Source of the DNA: Akkermansiaceae bacterium UBA5689
GTDB lineage: Bacteria; Verrucomicrobiota; Verrucomicrobiia; Verrucomicrobiales; Akkermansiaceae
Length of the DNA stretch: 64,000 bases
Assembly (NCBI GenBank): GCA_002420305.1
Contig: DIHT01000148.1
Location: 19,308 to 83,307, forward strand
Direction of reading: 5' to 3'
The notes under the pieces are model-generated. The model saw only the letters and a list, made by a program, of their open reading frames with translations, was not told the DNA's origin and ran no database searches. The position numbers and the translations under genes were made by a program. Below, piece by piece: positions 8,954 to 19,496 of this stretch. Positions within the stretch are counted from its first letter, which is position 1. Every line of letters begins with the position of its first letter.

Positions 8954-9736
8954 CTAGATGCTAACAGCGTTGAAGCCGCCATCCACTATCATTTCGGTGC
9001 CAGTGATAAATCCGCCAGCTCGGTTTGAAGCGAGTAGCAGGGTCGCACCTACCAGCTCGTGAGCCTCACCAAAACGGTCCATCGGGGTGTGACCCATGAT
9101 CTGAGCTACTCGGTCAGGGGTAAGGACTTTACGATTTTGTTCCGCGGGGAAAAATCCTGGCACCAGAGTATTTACCCGGATTCCGTGAGGTGCCCACTCA
9201 CGGGCGAGGTTACGGCTGAGATTGTGAACAGCTCCTTTTGATGCGGAATAAGTAAAGACGCGCGAGAGAGGGTTGAGGCCAGAAATAGACCCAAGGTTGA
9301 TAATTGAACCCTTGATATTCTGCTCGAGAAAGTAACTGCCGAAGCTCTGGCACCCCCGGAGAACCCCAGCGAGGTTGATATCAATGATATTGGCAAATTC
9401 TTCCTCCGTAATATCCAGAACCGGAGTAGGGGAATTGATTCCCGCACCGTTGACGAGGATATCGACTCTTCCATGCTGTGCGATAACCTCGTCGCGGAGG
9501 TTATCGAGACCGGCTCGGCAACTCACATCGGCTGCAACAAAGTGTGCTCGTCCACCCTTGGAGGCAATTGCATCGATGCGGGCAATTGCCTTTTGCTCGC
9601 TTCTTCCGACCAAGACGACATCTGCCCCAGCTTGCGAGAGCCCTTCCGCCATCGCTCCACAAAGTTCACCAGTGCCGCCAATGACAACGGCGATCTTGCC
9701 TTCCAGAGAGAATAGTTCGGAGAGAAATGTGGGCAT
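8954..9736 (-). CDS. SDR-family NAD(P)-dependent oxidoreductase
   Basis: 260 aa, classical SDR length. The cofactor motif is GGTGELCG at 20-27, NGAG follows at 96-99, and the catalytic set is Ser150 with Tyr163 and Lys167 (YSASK). The C-terminus ends with the ITGTEMIVDGGF strand. The GGTGxLxGAMAEGL pattern resembles the D-mannonate/fructuronate oxidoreductase and gluconate 5-dehydrogenase group of SDRs, so a sugar-acid substrate is plausible but unproven. It is a single gene; the flanking 8686-8953 and 9737-10003 hold no further gene. Confidence 0.85.
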   Translation of the reverse strand: MPTFLSELFSLEGKIAVVIGGTGELCGAMAEGLSQAGADVVLVGRSEQKAIARIDAIASKGGRAHFVAADVSCRAGLDNLRDEVIAQHGRVDILVNGAGINSPTPVLDITEEEFANIIDINLAGVLRGCQSFGSYFLEQNIKGSIINLGSISGLNPLSRVFTYSASKGAVHNLSRNLAREWAPHGIRVNTLVPGFFPAEQNRKVLTPDRVAQIMGHTPMDRFGEAHELVGATLLLASNRAGGFITGTEMIVDGGFNAVSI

Positions 9737-10003
9737 GGGGGCGGGTTCTAAAGGTGGAGAGAAGACAGGTCAATCGCACGGTGGGGCTCTGGATCGGGCA
9801 AACCTTTGCTGGCTCTGGGATTGGGTCAGCGAGGGTATTATGGAGGCTCATTGGCTCTGGCAGCACAAATTACCAAGATTTGGACAATTCGAGATATCGT
9901 ATGAGTTTTCTAAAAATATACTATATCTTGTGGAAGTGGGGTTCTTTTCTTGCCCGAGTAGGGGTCGTCATTTATTTTTTACGCGCACGCCGGAATAACA
10001 CAA

Positions 10004-13000
10004 ATGCATCTAAAGTCTCTCATTCTCCAAGGGTTTAAGTCATTCGCTGAGCGCACTACCTTTGAGTTTCACGAAGGAATTACCGGGATTGTGGGGCCTA
10101 ATGGTTGCGGAAAATCCAATGTGGTTGATGCCGTTCGCTGGGTTCTGGGGGAGACTTCTGCAAAAGCGCTGCGGGGTGGGGAGATGGCAGACGTCATCTT
10201 TAATGGCACTGACAAGAGGAAAGCTCTGCCGATGGCGGAGGTAACCCTGAATCTGACGGAGTGCGAGGGCTCTCTCAAAACGGAATATCATGAGGTGGCG
10301 ATCACGCGTCGAGTTTTTAGGGATGGAAAATCAGAATACCGGATAAACGACAGACTGTGTCGCCTTCGCGATATCCATGAGCTCTTCATGGATACCGGCA
10401 TCGGTCGGTCGGCGTATTCGATCATGGAACAGGGGAAGATCGATTTGCTCCTTAGTGCGAAACCCGAGGATCGTCGCCAGGTGTTTGAGGAGGCTGCCGG
10501 GATTACCAAGTTTAAGAAGGAGAAGAAGGAAGCACTGCGAAAACTGGAGTACACGGAAGCAAACCTTCTTAGAGTTCATGATGTCCTTGAGGAACAAGGA
10601 AGACGGATCAACTCTCTGAAGCGGCAGGTAGCGAAGGCGCGGCGTTATCAGGCCCTCGCTAATGATGTCAGAATTCTTGATACTCACCTGAGCCAGAAAC
10701 GATTTAGCGAGGAATCTGCTGCGAGGGAAGAGCTGATGACTTCCCTGAAGTCTCTGGAAAAGCAGAGGGCAGATCTGGAGGAGAGTCTTCCAGAAGTCGA
10801 AATGGAAGTTGTAAGGGCGAGGGACAATGCAACCAACCTTGAGGGTGAGCTTTCTGAGCTTCGTCAGCGGCTTTCGAATCACCAGAATGCGGCCAAGGCC
10901 GCAGGAAGCAGAATTCTCTTTAACGAAGAGCGATGCCGGGAACTGCAGGAGCGGATTGAGACGAATCGGGGCGACTTGGAGGCGGGTGGTGAAAAGCTCG
11001 CCCAGCAGGAGCTCGACTTTAATGTTTCAAAAGATGAGCTGCATGTCCTGCATGAACGAATCGAGGAGCGTAGTGGAGCTCTCGTTCAGAAGGTGAGTCT
11101 GGTAGAGGAGCTGAAAAACCAGCGTGAAACAAGTGCGGGTAGCCTGCATCAGGCTCGCGAAGAATCGAAGAGGCTTGAGGCAGTGCTTGCCTCTGCGGAG
11201 GCGAAAATCGAGAGCGCTGAGCTGACTTCGGCCTCGAATCGTGAACGCCTCATGCGCCTCTCCGAGGAAGAGGAAGTTCTCCAGGTGGAAATGGTGGAGT
11301 TACAGGGGACAGAAAAGGATCTGACGAAGAAGATTTCCGAGGAAGAAGATAGAACCAGGCAAATTGAGGAGCAGAAGCTAGCTGCCGAGAGGTCTTACCA
11401 GCATGCGAGAGGTGACCTTGAGGCCTGCCGGGAGCGTTGTGGAGAGCTGGATCGTGATCTGACGGCTCGGCGGTCTCGCCTGGAGCTGCTCCAGCAGCTT
11501 CTGGCGAGGGGTGAGGGACTTAATGAGGGAACCCAGCGGGTGCTGGCCGGTCTGGATGATCCTAGCTTAATACAGCCTGGATTACGTGGTGTTTTGGGAA
11601 GCAAGCTCCAGGTAAGGAACGGTTTTGAGCGAGCGGTAGAAGGAGCGTTGGGGGCCAACTTGGAGGCGATTCTCGTTCGGGATGCGGATCTCGCTGATGC
11701 TATTCTGGATCAACTCGCCCAGACTGGGCAGGGCGAGGTTTCGTTGATCGCGCCGGAATGGGTTGGTCCCGAGTATGACAGGCAGCTTATGACTGTTCCG
11801 GAAGGAGCAGAGTGCTGGGTGGCAGACTGTGTCAACGCGGAACAGGAAGTGGGCTCGGTCGTGGCCCGCCTTCTAGAGGACGTCCTGGTTGTGAAGGATC
11901 GTCCAGCTGCTCATCGGCTTCGGACCCAGAACCCTTCATGGTCCTGTGTTACTCTCGCAGGAGAGATCGTGAGTGCAGAGGGCATTTTTCGGGGAGGCCG
12001 AGCGGGAGGAGATGCTGGAAAGTCCATACTTGAGCGACGCAAGGAGGTGAAAGACTTGGAGGATGAAGTTGAGCATCTTGCCTCGGTTCTACGCGAAGAA
12101 ACGGACAAGCTTGATAGCAACACACATCAGGCTAATGAGCTTTTTGCCTCTGCAGAGCAGGGAAAAGATCGTCTGCAAAGGCAGCAGGTTGAACTTTCTA
12201 CCTTACGCGGACGGGCTTCACTGGCGGGGCAGGAAGTCACATCATTTGAGAGTAAACTAGGAAATGTGCATCGTGAGCGGGAGGAGATCCAAGTCCGCGA
12301 GGAGAGCGAAGCTGGATTGAGGACTGGCTTGCAGAGTGAGCTCGTGGAAGCCCGAGGTAAGCTCGAAACGGTAGAAAGTGAGATCAACCGGCTCAGTATG
12401 CAAATGGAGGAGCTCGGCAGGAGAGAGACCGAGGAGCGAGAGGAGCAGGGCAAATTGCAGACAGCATTGGCTGTTGAGCGTCGGACTCGTGAGGCGGCTG
12501 AGCAGCAGCAGGTGCCAATCCAGACGAGGATTGGTGAGCTTAAGGAGCTCAATACCCGCCGACTTTTGGAGATCGAGGAGTTCGAGAGGCGGATTAAATC
12601 TGCTGGGCAGGAAGATGAGGGTCTTCGGGAGGAAATAGCCGAGCGGGGTAGGCAGGAAGAAAAGGTTCAATCAGAAATTAACGATGTGGGTGCCCGTCGA
12701 AGCGAGATCCAGCAGGCTATCAATGCCGCCGAGGCAGCTCTTTCGGATTTACGTCGCAAGCTGAGCCAGTCTAGTGAGCAGCGGGGCAGGGAGGAAGTGT
12801 CTCTGGCCAAGATCGACATGCGATTGGAGAAGCTGCTGGAGAGCGTCATGGAGCGCTACCAGGTGGATCTTCAGACTTTTGAAACGGATTCGCACGCTCT
12901 GCTTGCCTGCATGATGGAACAGAGAAAAGCAATGCGATCCCTCGAAAAGCGTCGGGCTACCCTTGCGGCCAAGGCGCCTGTCAGCGATGGGGACGAGGCA

Positions 13001-13858
13001 ACTACAGAAGAGGAGACTGTGGATGGGGAGCAGTCAGGATCAGGTGAGGATCTAGAATCGATCATTGAAGAGGAAGGGACGATTGCGGAGCGAGTCGAGG
13101 AAGAACTCCAGAACGTCGATCTGGAGGATGGCCCTGACTGGAAGTTCATTGAGTTGGCTGTCGAGGAGCTCAGAGGAAGACTAGACAGCATGGGGCCGGT
13201 CAATATTGACTCGATCGATGAATTTGAAGAGTTGGAAGAACGTCATGATTTTGTGAAGGGCCAGCACGACGATCTTGTTGTTTCCAAGGAGGAACTCCTC
13301 AATGTGATTGAAAAGATCAATACGGAAACGACTGTCCTTTTCGCTGAGACCTTCAAACAAGTGCAGACCAATTTCCGTGAGATGTTCAAAGAGCTGTTTG
13401 GGTCAAGCGCCAAGGCAGATCTGATTCTCCTCGATGAGGGTGATCCCCTTGAATGTGGAATTGAGGTTATAGCCAAGCCCCCCGGAAAGAAGCTACAGTC
13501 CATCACTCTTCTTTCTGGAGGAGAACGCTCGATGACGGCTGTTGCTCTCCTTTTCTCCATATACATGGTCAAGCCGAGTCCCTTTTGCGTTCTCGACGAA
13601 TTGGATGCGCCTTTGGATGAGTCTAATATCGGGCGCTTCCTCAAGGTGCTGGATCGCTTTGTAGATCAGAGCCAGTTCATCATTGTGACTCATAATAAGA
13701 GGACCATGAGCCGGGCCGATGTCATGTATGGGGTGACGATGGAAGAATTCGGGGTTTCCAAGCCGGTGGGAATGCGCCTGACAGCGGCAGCGACCAGCAA
13801 GGGAAAAGCTAAAGGTGCGGCGTCGCGTGCCGCCGAGCGCCTCGATGCCGAGGAATAG
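10004..13858 (+). CDS. smc: Chromosome segregation protein SMC
   Basis: 1284 aa. The N-terminal ATPase half has Walker A GPNGCGKS at 31-38. Long heptad-rich arms flank a hinge at roughly 510-650. The C-terminal half has the signature LSGGERSMTA near 1168-1177 and Walker B FCVLDELDAPLDESN near 1195. It should form a homodimer that loads with ScpA/ScpB; neither partner is in the window. An acidic, low-complexity insertion (about 995-1045, rich in Glu, Asp and Ser) interrupts the C-terminal arm. A tail of about 30 residues rich in Ala, Lys and Arg closes the protein. No Shine-Dalgarno sequence precedes the ATG. Confidence 0.97.
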   Translation: MHLKSLILQGFKSFAERTTFEFHEGITGIVGPNGCGKSNVVDAVRWVLGETSAKALRGGEMADVIFNGTDKRKALPMAEVTLNLTECEGSLKTEYHEVAITRRVFRDGKSEYRINDRLCRLRDIHELFMDTGIGRSAYSIMEQGKIDLLLSAKPEDRRQVFEEAAGITKFKKEKKEALRKLEYTEANLLRVHDVLEEQGRRINSLKRQVAKARRYQALANDVRILDTHLSQKRFSEESAAREELMTSLKSLEKQRADLEESLPEVEMEVVRARDNATNLEGELSELRQRLSNHQNAAKAAGSRILFNEERCRELQERIETNRGDLEAGGEKLAQQELDFNVSKDELHVLHERIEERSGALVQKVSLVEELKNQRETSAGSLHQAREESKRLEAVLASAEAKIESAELTSASNRERLMRLSEEEEVLQVEMVELQGTEKDLTKKISEEEDRTRQIEEQKLAAERSYQHARGDLEACRERCGELDRDLTARRSRLELLQQLLARGEGLNEGTQRVLAGLDDPSLIQPGLRGVLGSKLQVRNGFERAVEGALGANLEAILVRDADLADAILDQLAQTGQGEVSLIAPEWVGPEYDRQLMTVPEGAECWVADCVNAEQEVGSVVARLLEDVLVVKDRPAAHRLRTQNPSWSCVTLAGEIVSAEGIFRGGRAGGDAGKSILERRKEVKDLEDEVEHLASVLREETDKLDSNTHQANELFASAEQGKDRLQRQQVELSTLRGRASLAGQEVTSFESKLGNVHREREEIQVREESEAGLRTGLQSELVEARGKLETVESEINRLSMQMEELGRRETEEREEQGKLQTALAVERRTREAAEQQQVPIQTRIGELKELNTRRLLEIEEFERRIKSAGQEDEGLREEIAERGRQEEKVQSEINDVGARRSEIQQAINAAEAALSDLRRKLSQSSEQRGREEVSLAKIDMRLEKLLESVMERYQVDLQTFETDSHALLACMMEQRKAMRSLEKRRATLAAKAPVSDGDEATTEEETVDGEQSGSGEDLESIIEEEGTIAERVEEELQNVDLEDGPDWKFIELAVEELRGRLDSMGPVNIDSIDEFEELEERHDFVKGQHDDLVVSKEELLNVIEKINTETTVLFAETFKQVQTNFREMFKELFGSSAKADLILLDEGDPLECGIEVIAKPPGKKLQSITLLSGGERSMTAVALLFSIYMVKPSPFCVLDELDAPLDESNIGRFLKVLDRFVDQSQFIIVTHNKRTMSRADVMYGVTMEEFGVSKPVGMRLTAAATSKGKAKGAASRAAERLDAEE

Positions 13859-13859
13859 G

Positions 13860-13887
13860 GGCACCCCGAACTCACGGGGCTAGTGCC
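13860..13887. terminator. Hairpin between convergent smc and ffh
   Basis: GGCAC (13860-13864) pairs with GTGCC (13883-13887), and inside it CCCG pairs with CGGG around AACTCA. The hairpin fills most of the 39-nt gap between two convergent genes. No T-run follows on either strand, so function as a bidirectional terminator is only suggested by position. Confidence 0.35.
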
Positions 13888-13897
13888 GAAAGACGCT

Positions 13898-15307
13898 TTA
13901 GAAGGGGAGTTTTGGGCCGCCTTTTCCGCCCATGCCTCCCATTAGGTCTTTCATGGAGTCAAGATCTCCCGGTCCCCCTCCTCCAAGGGCTCCAAGCTGC
14001 TTCATCATGTTCTTCATTTTACCCTTGGACTTCATCATCTTGCGCATCATGCCGAATTGCTTGAGGAGCTGATTGACTTCGAGAAGGCTTCGACCGGATC
14101 CTCCCGCGATACGTTTGCGGCGGGTTCCCTTGATGATTTCGGGGCGGCTACGTTCCTTGGGTGTCATTGAGAGGACAATCGCTTCCATGTGCTTGATGCG
14201 ACTTGGGTCGAGAGCTCCAGACGGAAGTTGTTTCTTGATCTTGTTGAATCCTGGAAGCATTCCCATGAGCCCTTCGAGGGGGCCGAGGTTCTGGAGCATT
14301 TTCATCTGCTCAAGAAAATCGTTGAAGTCAAAGCGCCCTTTCTCGAGCCGGCGTGCGGCCTTGGCGGCCTTTTCCTCGTCGAGATGTTCAGCAACCTGCT
14401 CGACCATCGTGATGGTGTCCCCCATGTCGAGGACCCGCCCGGCCATGCGGTCTGGATGAAATTCGTTCAGCTGATCCAGCTTTTCTCCTTCACCAACATA
14501 CTTGATTGGGCGCCCCGTGATTGCCCTCATGGAGAGAGCAGCGCCACCTCGTGCGTCACCATCAAGCTTGGTCAGGACGATGCCACTAAGGCCGACTGCT
14601 TCATCAAAGGTCTGAGCGACCTTCACTGCCTGCTGGCCTGTTGCCGCATCTGCAACAAGAAGGGTTTCACCAGGCTTGAGGAGGGAGTGGAGCTTCTTAA
14701 GTTCTTTAACGAGGCTATCGTCTACCTCCTGTCGACCTGCGGTATCAAAGATGATGCAGGACCCTGACTGCTGATCGGCCCATTTTAAGGCGGCCTTTGC
14801 GACCTTGAGCACGTCTTTTTCTCCCGCCTCAGGAGTGTAGCAGGGGACCTCGATCTGTTCAGCGATTGTGGCCAGCTGATCGATCGCTGCGGGGCGGTAA
14901 AGGTCACATGCAACCAGCAGGGGTCGTCGCCCTTCTTTTTTCAAGCGCAGGGCAAGTTTTCCCGCGGTGGTGGTTTTGCCGGCCCCGTTCAGGCCACAGA
15001 GTAGGATACGGGCCGGGGGGTTCAGGTTCAGGGGAGCCTGATCACCACCGAGAAGAGCGGTAAGCTCGTCATGGAATATTTTAACGATTTGCTCTCCCGG
15101 CTTGATAGACTTGAGAACATCTTCGCCAACTGCCTTTTTCTTTACGCCCTCGATGAAGGTCTGAGCTACCTTGTATTCGACATCAGCCTCCAGTAGTGCG
15201 AGGCGAATTTCACGAAGAGCGTCTGAGATATTCTTTTCAGAAATACGCCCTACGCCCCTGAGGTTCCGGAAGGTCTTGTCTAAGGTGTCAGAAAGTGAGG
15301 AGAACAT
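13898..15307 (-). CDS. ffh: Signal recognition particle protein Ffh (SRP54)
   Basis: 469 aa with the N, G and M domains in order. The GTPase motifs are GLNGAGKTT at 105-113, DTAGR at 188-192 and TKLDGDARGG from about 246. The usual first motif is GLQGSGKTT, so two residues differ without loss of the key Gly and Lys. The M domain has the SGR motif region followed by a Met-rich segment (MMRKMMKSKGKMKNMM), then a Gly-rich tail. Ffh binds signal peptides with 4.5S RNA and docks with FtsY. Confidence 0.97.
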   Translation of the reverse strand: MFSSLSDTLDKTFRNLRGVGRISEKNISDALREIRLALLEADVEYKVAQTFIEGVKKKAVGEDVLKSIKPGEQIVKIFHDELTALLGGDQAPLNLNPPARILLCGLNGAGKTTTAGKLALRLKKEGRRPLLVACDLYRPAAIDQLATIAEQIEVPCYTPEAGEKDVLKVAKAALKWADQQSGSCIIFDTAGRQEVDDSLVKELKKLHSLLKPGETLLVADAATGQQAVKVAQTFDEAVGLSGIVLTKLDGDARGGAALSMRAITGRPIKYVGEGEKLDQLNEFHPDRMAGRVLDMGDTITMVEQVAEHLDEEKAAKAARRLEKGRFDFNDFLEQMKMLQNLGPLEGLMGMLPGFNKIKKQLPSGALDPSRIKHMEAIVLSMTPKERSRPEIIKGTRRKRIAGGSGRSLLEVNQLLKQFGMMRKMMKSKGKMKNMMKQLGALGGGGPGDLDSMKDLMGGMGGKGGPKLPF

Positions 15308-15406
15308 ACTGTTTGCCGGCGAGGTTGATTTCTATGGAACGAAGAGCGTCTCAAGGGGGTTGTGTCCCCTCCGAATGAATAACTCAATAATTAAGATAGG
15401 GTCCGT

Positions 15407-16600
15407 CTATTCTCCAGCTCCCACCTGATAGGCTGCCTCTCTCTCTATAAGGAAGCTCCAGCGCATGGGAGCTTCACGCTTGGTGCGACCTGCAATCTGC
15501 CATTGGACGTTGATCTCACAAACCCTGTGGCGGAGACGGCGGTCAACTGTCCAGCTCACTTGGCCAGAAGCGGGATCATACTCGTGGTCCACTTTGCCGA
15601 AGCCAGAGACCCTCATAACGACAGAGTCCGGTTTAAGATTCTCCACCCCGGACAGATCAGCGGTGATCAAGGGGAGCCGTGATTCGATTCTGCTCCCAGG
15701 TTCAGGTTTTACAGGGTGGGGGGTGGTTTGAACCACTACTCCAGTTAATGCCTCTGCACCACGGAGCGCTTTAAAGGTGGTGGCCTGTTCAAAGTGAAGA
15801 TCAGAATTTCCATGAATAATATAGCGAGGTAGGCGCCGATTATCCAGTCCTCTCCGAATCTTCCCTGGTAAGACAGTGAAGAGGTATTCGTAATCACATT
15901 CTGCTGCGACCGGATACATCGCCTCGGTAAAGTAGCCCCCCGGGTAAGCATAGGTAGTGATTGGCTGGCCGAACCGTTCTTCGAGAAAGCGTTTGGAATC
16001 GCCGAATTCCCGCCTGAGAAATTTCAGGTAGGCAGCTTCTCCCTTTCGCGCATGGTGCTTGACCGTTCCCGGGAAGGGGTGGGAGACGGAGTGGCTGCCA
16101 ATTGTACACCCGTGTTCCTGCATTTCCCTGATCATCGAGGTTGTCAGAGCCCGTCCACCTCCGTCGACATAGTTTTTGTAGAGGTAGACAGTGAAGGGAA
16201 ATTTGTTTTCCTTCAGAATCGGAAACGCTTCCGTGTAGACCGATTTCCATCCGTCATCAATAGTGATCATCACCGCGCGAGGGGGAATGAATTTTGTTCC
16301 TTTCTTCCACTCCAGAAAATCCTGCAGTGAAATAACGGGCAGTCGGAGAGATTTCAGGGCCTCCATCTGCTTTTTGAATGTTGCCGTCCTTATGCGCATC
16401 TGCGAAGGCGCCAGAGAAGAGGAGAACTCATGGTATCCTAGGACGGAGACTCTGGTCCCGTCATCCTTAGGAGGATGCTGCTCGCCCGTATGCAACGCCT
16501 CTCCGGGTTTTGGTGAGGAAGGCCTTTCTTGAGTGAAGGCTGGTGGGCAAGCCAGAAGAAGCAGTGCTGAGAGGAAAAGGAAGGTGCGGCGATGCATCAT
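15407..16600 (-). CDS. Exported polysaccharide deacetylase family protein
   Basis: 397 aa. The N-terminal hydrophobic segment ends in LLLLAC at residues 13-18, which could be either a lipobox or a plain signal peptide. The NodB fold follows: TIDDGW near 112 supplies the catalytic and metal Asp, HSVSHPF near 173 supplies the metal His pair, and YAYPGGYF matches the third motif. About 130 C-terminal residues look like an added beta-rich domain (GLDNRRLPR onward). The enzyme probably removes acetyl groups from an envelope or extracellular glycan. Substrate cannot be read from sequence. It lies downstream of ffh's divergent side and alone on its strand. Confidence 0.85.
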   Translation of the reverse strand: MMHRRTFLFLSALLLLACPPAFTQERPSSPKPGEALHTGEQHPPKDDGTRVSVLGYHEFSSSLAPSQMRIRTATFKKQMEALKSLRLPVISLQDFLEWKKGTKFIPPRAVMITIDDGWKSVYTEAFPILKENKFPFTVYLYKNYVDGGGRALTTSMIREMQEHGCTIGSHSVSHPFPGTVKHHARKGEAAYLKFLRREFGDSKRFLEERFGQPITTYAYPGGYFTEAMYPVAAECDYEYLFTVLPGKIRRGLDNRRLPRYIIHGNSDLHFEQATTFKALRGAEALTGVVVQTTPHPVKPEPGSRIESRLPLITADLSGVENLKPDSVVMRVSGFGKVDHEYDPASGQVSWTVDRRLRHRVCEINVQWQIAGRTKREAPMRWSFLIEREAAYQVGAGE

Positions 16601-16717
16601 CAGGGCTTCCTGACGCTAGCAAAGAGCAGAGAGAATTTCCAGAGTTTTGGGACGGTTTCGGGGCCGCAGCCTTCGATTGGGCACAGTTTGCCAAAGGATG
16701 TGAAACCCGGGACGAAC

Positions 16718-19462
16718 TTATCCCCGTGCCGGGTTCACCTGAGCCTCAAGGTTAGCATCCAGCAGTTCCCGGCGAAGATTGACGCCCCGCTTACGGCTCC
16801 AGATCAGGACGATTGGCGATGCCACGAAAATCGAGGAATACGTTCCAACGACTACTCCCACCATGATGGCGAGTGAAAAGGTCTTGAGGGCTGGACCACC
16901 GAAGATGAAGAGTACCAGCACGGTCATGAAGGTGGTAGCCGAGGTCAGAATTGTGCGGGAAAGGGTGGCGTTGATAGCAATATTCATTACCTCCTCTACT
17001 TCACCTCGTTTCATCCTGAGCGATTCCCGAATTCTGTCGAAGACGACAATGGTGTCGTTGATGGAGTATCCAGCAATGGTAAGGAACGCTCCCACGTGAA
17101 TCAGGGTAAGTTCCTGGCCCAGAACGATCACAATTCCGATACAGATCAGGATATCATGGAACAGTGCGGCGAAAGCACCCATCGCGAAGGAGAATTCAAA
17201 TCTGATCGTGATGTAGGCGAGAATGGCGATGAGGCCAAGGCCGAGGGCAATCAGCGAATTCTTGAGAAAGTCCGCTCCGAGGCTGGCTTCCACCGTATCA
17301 CGGGAGGAATCGTATTTCCATGCCGCCTCAGCAGCTGCAGAGCCTTCCTCGGCTGCTTCCGCCTTCAGTCCAAGCAGAGGAATATTTTCACGAAGGGTAT
17401 TGGCAATCATCTCGGCATCCTCGTCGGCACAGCGAATGGAGAGAATCTGCGAATTGTCCGGAGCGGGGAGGGTTTCGTTCTGAATGATGGGATCTTTGTT
17501 GAGGTCGAGGCCGGCAAGTGCGGCAGTTGCGTCGGCCTCCGGCACGATCTCCTGCTGGGTCTGAAACTGGATCAGTGCGCCACCGGCAAAATCAATGCCG
17601 AGAGCGTTTCCACGTTTCGCACCGACCATGACCAGGCTGCCTGCAAGGAAGATAAGAGAGATGATAAAGGCTGCTTTGCGCATTCCCATGAAGTTCAGGG
17701 TCTGACGCGGAACCAAGCTACTCATGAATTTTAACTTGCGACTGTCATCACGAGAGCTCTTCTCGGAATTTCGCGAGGTCCACCAGAAGGCGACCCGAGT
17801 GACAACGAGAGCCGCAAACATGGAGGCCAGAATTCCAATCGTAAGGGTGATTGCGAATCCCTTGACGGTTCCAGAGGCCCGCCAGAAGAGAATGATGGCG
17901 GTAATCAAGGTGGTGATATTGGCATCAAAAATGGCAGTGAATGCTTTCTCGTAGGCAGCCTGGATTGCCGCAAACAGGGATTTTCCAGCAGCGCGCTCTT
18001 CACGGAGACGCTCGTAGATGAGTACGTTAGCGTCTACTGCGACACCGATAGTGAGGATGATGCCTGCGATGCCGGGCAGGGTGAAGGTGAATTCAAACAT
18101 CGCCATGGCACCAAAGAGAATGAGGACGTTTACGGTGAGTCCGATAAAGGCGATGATCCCTGCGAAACGATAGTAAATCCCAAGGAAGAGAATCGTGAGG
18201 GAGATGCCTGCGATGCCGGCCAGGATGCCCTGACTGACAGTGGCGGCGCCAAGACGCGCAGTGACGGTGGACTCCTTCAGAATCTTGAGTGGATTCTCGA
18301 GAGGATTCATCAAGGTGGCGGAAAGGTTGCGGCATTCCTCGGCGTCCCCGACACCTTGAATGATGAAATTCTTGTCCAAGACGGCCTGCACCACGGGAGC
18401 GCTGTCCACTTCTCCATCAAGAACCACAGCAAGCCGATCCACACCCTTGCGCATGGGAGCGGTGAGATTCCGCATCAGTTTTCCACCAGCACCGGTAAGA
18501 GTGACCTGTACGACTCCGGACGTGGCGAGATCGGGAGAGGCTCTCTTGACATGTTTCCCCTCGATTTTATTCCGATTCTCGAGCAGGAGCTGCTCGGTGC
18601 GGGTCTCTCCCCGGTCATCGGTATCGGTATAGGTAAAGAGCTTGAATCCTGGAGCGACAGTCTCCTTGGCAGCAACCTTTGCGGCCAGCGTGTTATTATT
18701 TGGATGCACCGCGCGTAGCTCAAGGACCGACTGCTTCTGGATGATTTCGCGTACCCATGCAGCCTCTTCTTCCGAGACCCCAGGCATCTCGATGATGATC
18801 ATGTCCTGCCCCTGAGGCTGGATGAGCATGTCCTTGGTGCCGTCCGGGTTCAGTCGTCCCCGAAGTGTTTTGATCGCCTGCTGAATGGAATCCGCGCTGA
18901 CGCGGAAGGCGTCTGCATCCTCATCGCTGGCTTCTTCCGAGTCCTCAAGGACCTTAGGCTGGACCTGAAGGGTGAATGAAGCTCCGCCTGCAAGGTCGAT
19001 ACCGGGTTTCAGAGAGGCCACTGGGTCTGACTGTTCGACCTGGGAAGCGAGCTTCTCGGCATCCTCCTTGGAGAATCCCGGCATGGTGATCGTGATAAGG
19101 TTTGGCAGGGAAGAGGAGTAGGTGACGCCATCTTCCTGACCGCCTATTTTTGCCTCCAGACTTCGAACTCTTCTCTCGAGAGTCTCCTGCTCCATCTCAA
19201 GCTCTTCCCCTTTTGCATCCTTGGCGATAATTGCCGTGACAGAAAGTTGGTAGCCGGTTCCATCAGCCATCTCAGTGATGTCGCCTGCGAGGAACTCCGA
19301 TGTTTCCGTCCGTGGGGACAGGGACCATCCGCACATCACGATAATGCCGAGGATAAGAACGGTTCCTACCTTGCGCTTGCGACTGATATCATCACTGGCG
19401 AGGTACCAGAAAAGGAGAGCCAGAATGAACAGGCCGGAGAGAAAAACGATCGTAGGTTGCAT
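16718..19462 (-). CDS. secDF: Fused protein-export membrane protein SecDF
   Basis: 914 aa combining SecD (about 1-565) and SecF (about 580-914). SecD has the periplasmic head with PGIDLAGG at 153-160 and the strand RLAVVLDGEVDSAPV near 343-357, then a six-helix membrane unit with VDANVLIYERLREE near 476-489. SecF has GIDFAGG at 622-628 and SINDTIVVFDRIRE later. SecDF uses the proton gradient to pull proteins out of the Sec channel. Gene order tgt-yajC-SecD-head gene-secDF places it in the usual export cluster. Confidence 0.95.
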   Translation of the reverse strand: MQPTIVFLSGLFILALLFWYLASDDISRKRKVGTVLILGIIVMCGWSLSPRTETSEFLAGDITEMADGTGYQLSVTAIIAKDAKGEELEMEQETLERRVRSLEAKIGGQEDGVTYSSSLPNLITITMPGFSKEDAEKLASQVEQSDPVASLKPGIDLAGGASFTLQVQPKVLEDSEEASDEDADAFRVSADSIQQAIKTLRGRLNPDGTKDMLIQPQGQDMIIIEMPGVSEEEAAWVREIIQKQSVLELRAVHPNNNTLAAKVAAKETVAPGFKLFTYTDTDDRGETRTEQLLLENRNKIEGKHVKRASPDLATSGVVQVTLTGAGGKLMRNLTAPMRKGVDRLAVVLDGEVDSAPVVQAVLDKNFIIQGVGDAEECRNLSATLMNPLENPLKILKESTVTARLGAATVSQGILAGIAGISLTILFLGIYYRFAGIIAFIGLTVNVLILFGAMAMFEFTFTLPGIAGIILTIGVAVDANVLIYERLREERAAGKSLFAAIQAAYEKAFTAIFDANITTLITAIILFWRASGTVKGFAITLTIGILASMFAALVVTRVAFWWTSRNSEKSSRDDSRKLKFMSSLVPRQTLNFMGMRKAAFIISLIFLAGSLVMVGAKRGNALGIDFAGGALIQFQTQQEIVPEADATAALAGLDLNKDPIIQNETLPAPDNSQILSIRCADEDAEMIANTLRENIPLLGLKAEAAEEGSAAAEAAWKYDSSRDTVEASLGADFLKNSLIALGLGLIAILAYITIRFEFSFAMGAFAALFHDILICIGIVIVLGQELTLIHVGAFLTIAGYSINDTIVVFDRIRESLRMKRGEVEEVMNIAINATLSRTILTSATTFMTVLVLFIFGGPALKTFSLAIMVGVVVGTYSSIFVASPIVLIWSRKRGVNLRRELLDANLEAQVNPARG

Positions 19463-19496
19463 TGGTTAAAGGCGGTGGGGTTAGAGGCCGCTAAGC

